This document shows, piece after piece, positions 62,862 through 64,000 of a stretch of DNA of 64,000 bases. How positions within the stretch are numbered: position 1 is the stretch's first letter; each line of letters starts with the position of its first letter. The translations under genes and the position numbers were made by a program. Location of the stretch: contig JABDAU010000006.1 in the NCBI GenBank assembly GCA_013289045.1, positions 1 through 64,000 on the forward strand, read 5' to 3'. A model generated the notes under the pieces. It was not told where the DNA came from. It saw only the letters and a program-made list of their open reading frames with translations, and did not search any database. Source of the DNA: Bacteroidota bacterium (lineage in GTDB: Bacteria; Bacteroidota; Bacteroidia; Sphingobacteriales; Sphingobacteriaceae).

Positions 62862-64000
62862 ATGAAATATTTAATTTCAACCATTCTTATTTTTACGGGC
62901 CTGGTGGTTCATGCGCAACCCAGCGGCAGGATAAAGGTAGCCTGTATAGGCGCCAGCATTACCTATGGCGCCCTTATCGAAAACAGGGAACAGAATTGTT
63001 ATCCCGCCCAATTGCAGAACATGCTTGGGAGCCGTTACGAGGTTACAAATTATGGTGCAAGCGCTACCACATTATTACGCAAAGGCGATAACCCATACTG
63101 GAAAACCAAACAATATCAGGATGCCTTGGCCGATAACCCGGACGTGGTAATTATAGATTTGGGCGGTAATGACTCGAAGCTTATAAACCGAATACACCTG
63201 GATCAATATGAGCAGGATTACAAGGATTTTATTCATTCATTTACCCAGCTACCATCGCATCCGCGTGTAATATTACTGTTGGCGATGGCCACTTTTCTAA
63301 AAGACACAGCGGGTATTTGGGAGCCGGTAATTGCGAACCAAGTCAATCCGAAGATACAAAAGGTAGCTTATGACGAGCATGTCGAAGTAATCGATATGCA
63401 TTCGCCATTTGTGGATAAAGAAGCCAATATGCCCGATAAGCTGCACCCGGATAAAATTGGCGCCGGTATTATGGCGCAAAACGTTTACAGGGTGATAGCA
63501 CAAGAGCGGGATAAGGATTTTGATATATTCAAAAAACTTAAAATGCCGTTAACGCAAAGTTCGTTTTATGGTTATGAATGCGCTGATTTTACTTTAAGCG
63601 GGAGAAACTGTAAAATAGCAAAGCCCAAATTTGCCGCCAAGGGTCATCCCTGGGTTTGGCGTGCGCGTTTCTGGGGCCATGAGCCGCAAACGGACATTGC
63701 ATTGTTGCAGCAGGGTTTTCATATTGTTTACTATGATGCGGCAGAGCTGCTGGGTGATAGCGAGGCCATTGCCGACTGGGATAGCTATTATAAATTATTA
63801 CGCGAAGCCGGGCTCGCTAAAAAAGCAGTAATGGAAGGCATGAGTCGCGGTGGCGTTTATGCGTTTAACTGGGCTGCTTCAAACCCCGAAAAGGTAGCCT
63901 GTGTGTATGTGGATCACCCCTTGCTGAATATCCCGTCATGGGCCGCGCAGTTCATCAATAAGCCCGGTGCTAAGGATGAAATGTTCCTGGCTTTTAAGAA
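62862..64000 (+). CDS. SGNH/GDSL esterase fused to alpha/beta hydrolase, cut by window edge
   Basis: The frame is open to the right edge (379 full codons seen). A signal peptide (MKYLISTILIFTGLVVHAQ) precedes an SGNH esterase domain (about 22-215). This has the block I nucleophile Ser32 in GASITYGA, block III GGND, and the catalytic pair Asp192/His195 in DKLHPDKIGA. A second hydrolase domain begins near residue 255 and shows the nucleophile elbow GMSRGG with Ser328. Such two-domain proteins probably remove acetyl or other esters from plant polysaccharides in the periplasm, which fits the GH31 neighbour 181 bases upstream. The substrate is not known. Confidence 0.85.
   Translation, partial: MKYLISTILIFTGLVVHAQPSGRIKVACIGASITYGALIENREQNCYPAQLQNMLGSRYEVTNYGASATTLLRKGDNPYWKTKQYQDALADNPDVVIIDLGGNDSKLINRIHLDQYEQDYKDFIHSFTQLPSHPRVILLLAMATFLKDTAGIWEPVIANQVNPKIQKVAYDEHVEVIDMHSPFVDKEANMPDKLHPDKIGAGIMAQNVYRVIAQERDKDFDIFKKLKMPLTQSSFYGYECADFTLSGRNCKIAKPKFAAKGHPWVWRARFWGHEPQTDIALLQQGFHIVYYDAAELLGDSEAIADWDSYYKLLREAGLAKKAVMEGMSRGGVYAFNWAASNPEKVACVYVDHPLLNIPSWAAQFINKPGAKDEMFLAFK

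Overview
The window looks like a chromosomal segment of a Bacteroidetes bacterium, most likely a soil or plant-associated Sphingobacteriaceae (Mucilaginibacter- or Pedobacter-like; genus is a guess). The grounds are two SusC/SusD pairs, an ECF sigma/FecR pair with the Bacteroidetes DUF4974 tail, a Y_Y_Y-type propeller histidine kinase, AT-rich promoters with weak Shine-Dalgarno signals, and several plant-polysaccharide enzymes. No rRNA, tRNA, insertion sequence or CRISPR array was seen.

Layout. (1) 1-7.3 kb: the 3' end of a GH78 rhamnosidase; a propeller sensor kinase with its NarL-type response regulator; a small VOC protein, an AraC regulator and a DUF2911 protein. A repeated palindrome (ATCTnCC-N5-GGG) lies before the kinase and before the VOC-AraC pair and may be the regulator's operator. 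(2) 7.7-22.4 kb: a first SusC/SusD pair; a divergent ECF sigma and FecR anti-sigma; then a second SusC (with the STN signalling domain), SusD, a LamG lipoprotein, a secreted GH130 enzyme and a ROK sugar kinase. These form a polysaccharide utilisation locus probably aimed at mannosides. (3) 22.6-30.4 kb: a lipocalin, a Pif1/RecD-like helicase with HRDC domain, and a five-gene minus-strand operon for a molybdenum hydroxylase (2Fe-2S subunit, dihaem cytochrome c, Tat-exported molybdopterin subunit, XdhC and a MocA-like protein).

(4) 31.0-59.4 kb: the main feature, a contractile injection system (eCIS, related to Afp, PVC and AlgoCIS). In order it holds an orphan regulator with a degenerate receiver, a DUF4255 terminator protein, a 275-aa unknown, one sheath, two tube proteins, a DUF5908 micro-protein, a LysM-like tube/baseplate adaptor, a VgrG spike, a PAAR tip, gp25, two large baseplate wedge proteins, a 1524-aa CIS_TMP protein, two helix-rich unknowns, a 305-aa unknown, the AAA+ ATPase and a 181-aa unknown. 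Two likely cargo proteins follow. One carries DUF4157 (HExxH) and a C-terminal phosphoribosyltransferase-like domain; the other is a short protein with the same N-terminal RPxxxAQ signature. A methyltransferase lies inverted between them. No canonical tail-fibre gene is recognisable, so target recognition is the main open question.

(5) 59.5-64 kb: a small membrane protein, a secreted GH31 glycosidase and a truncated SGNH-esterase/alpha-beta hydrolase fusion running off the right edge. These return to plant-polymer degradation.
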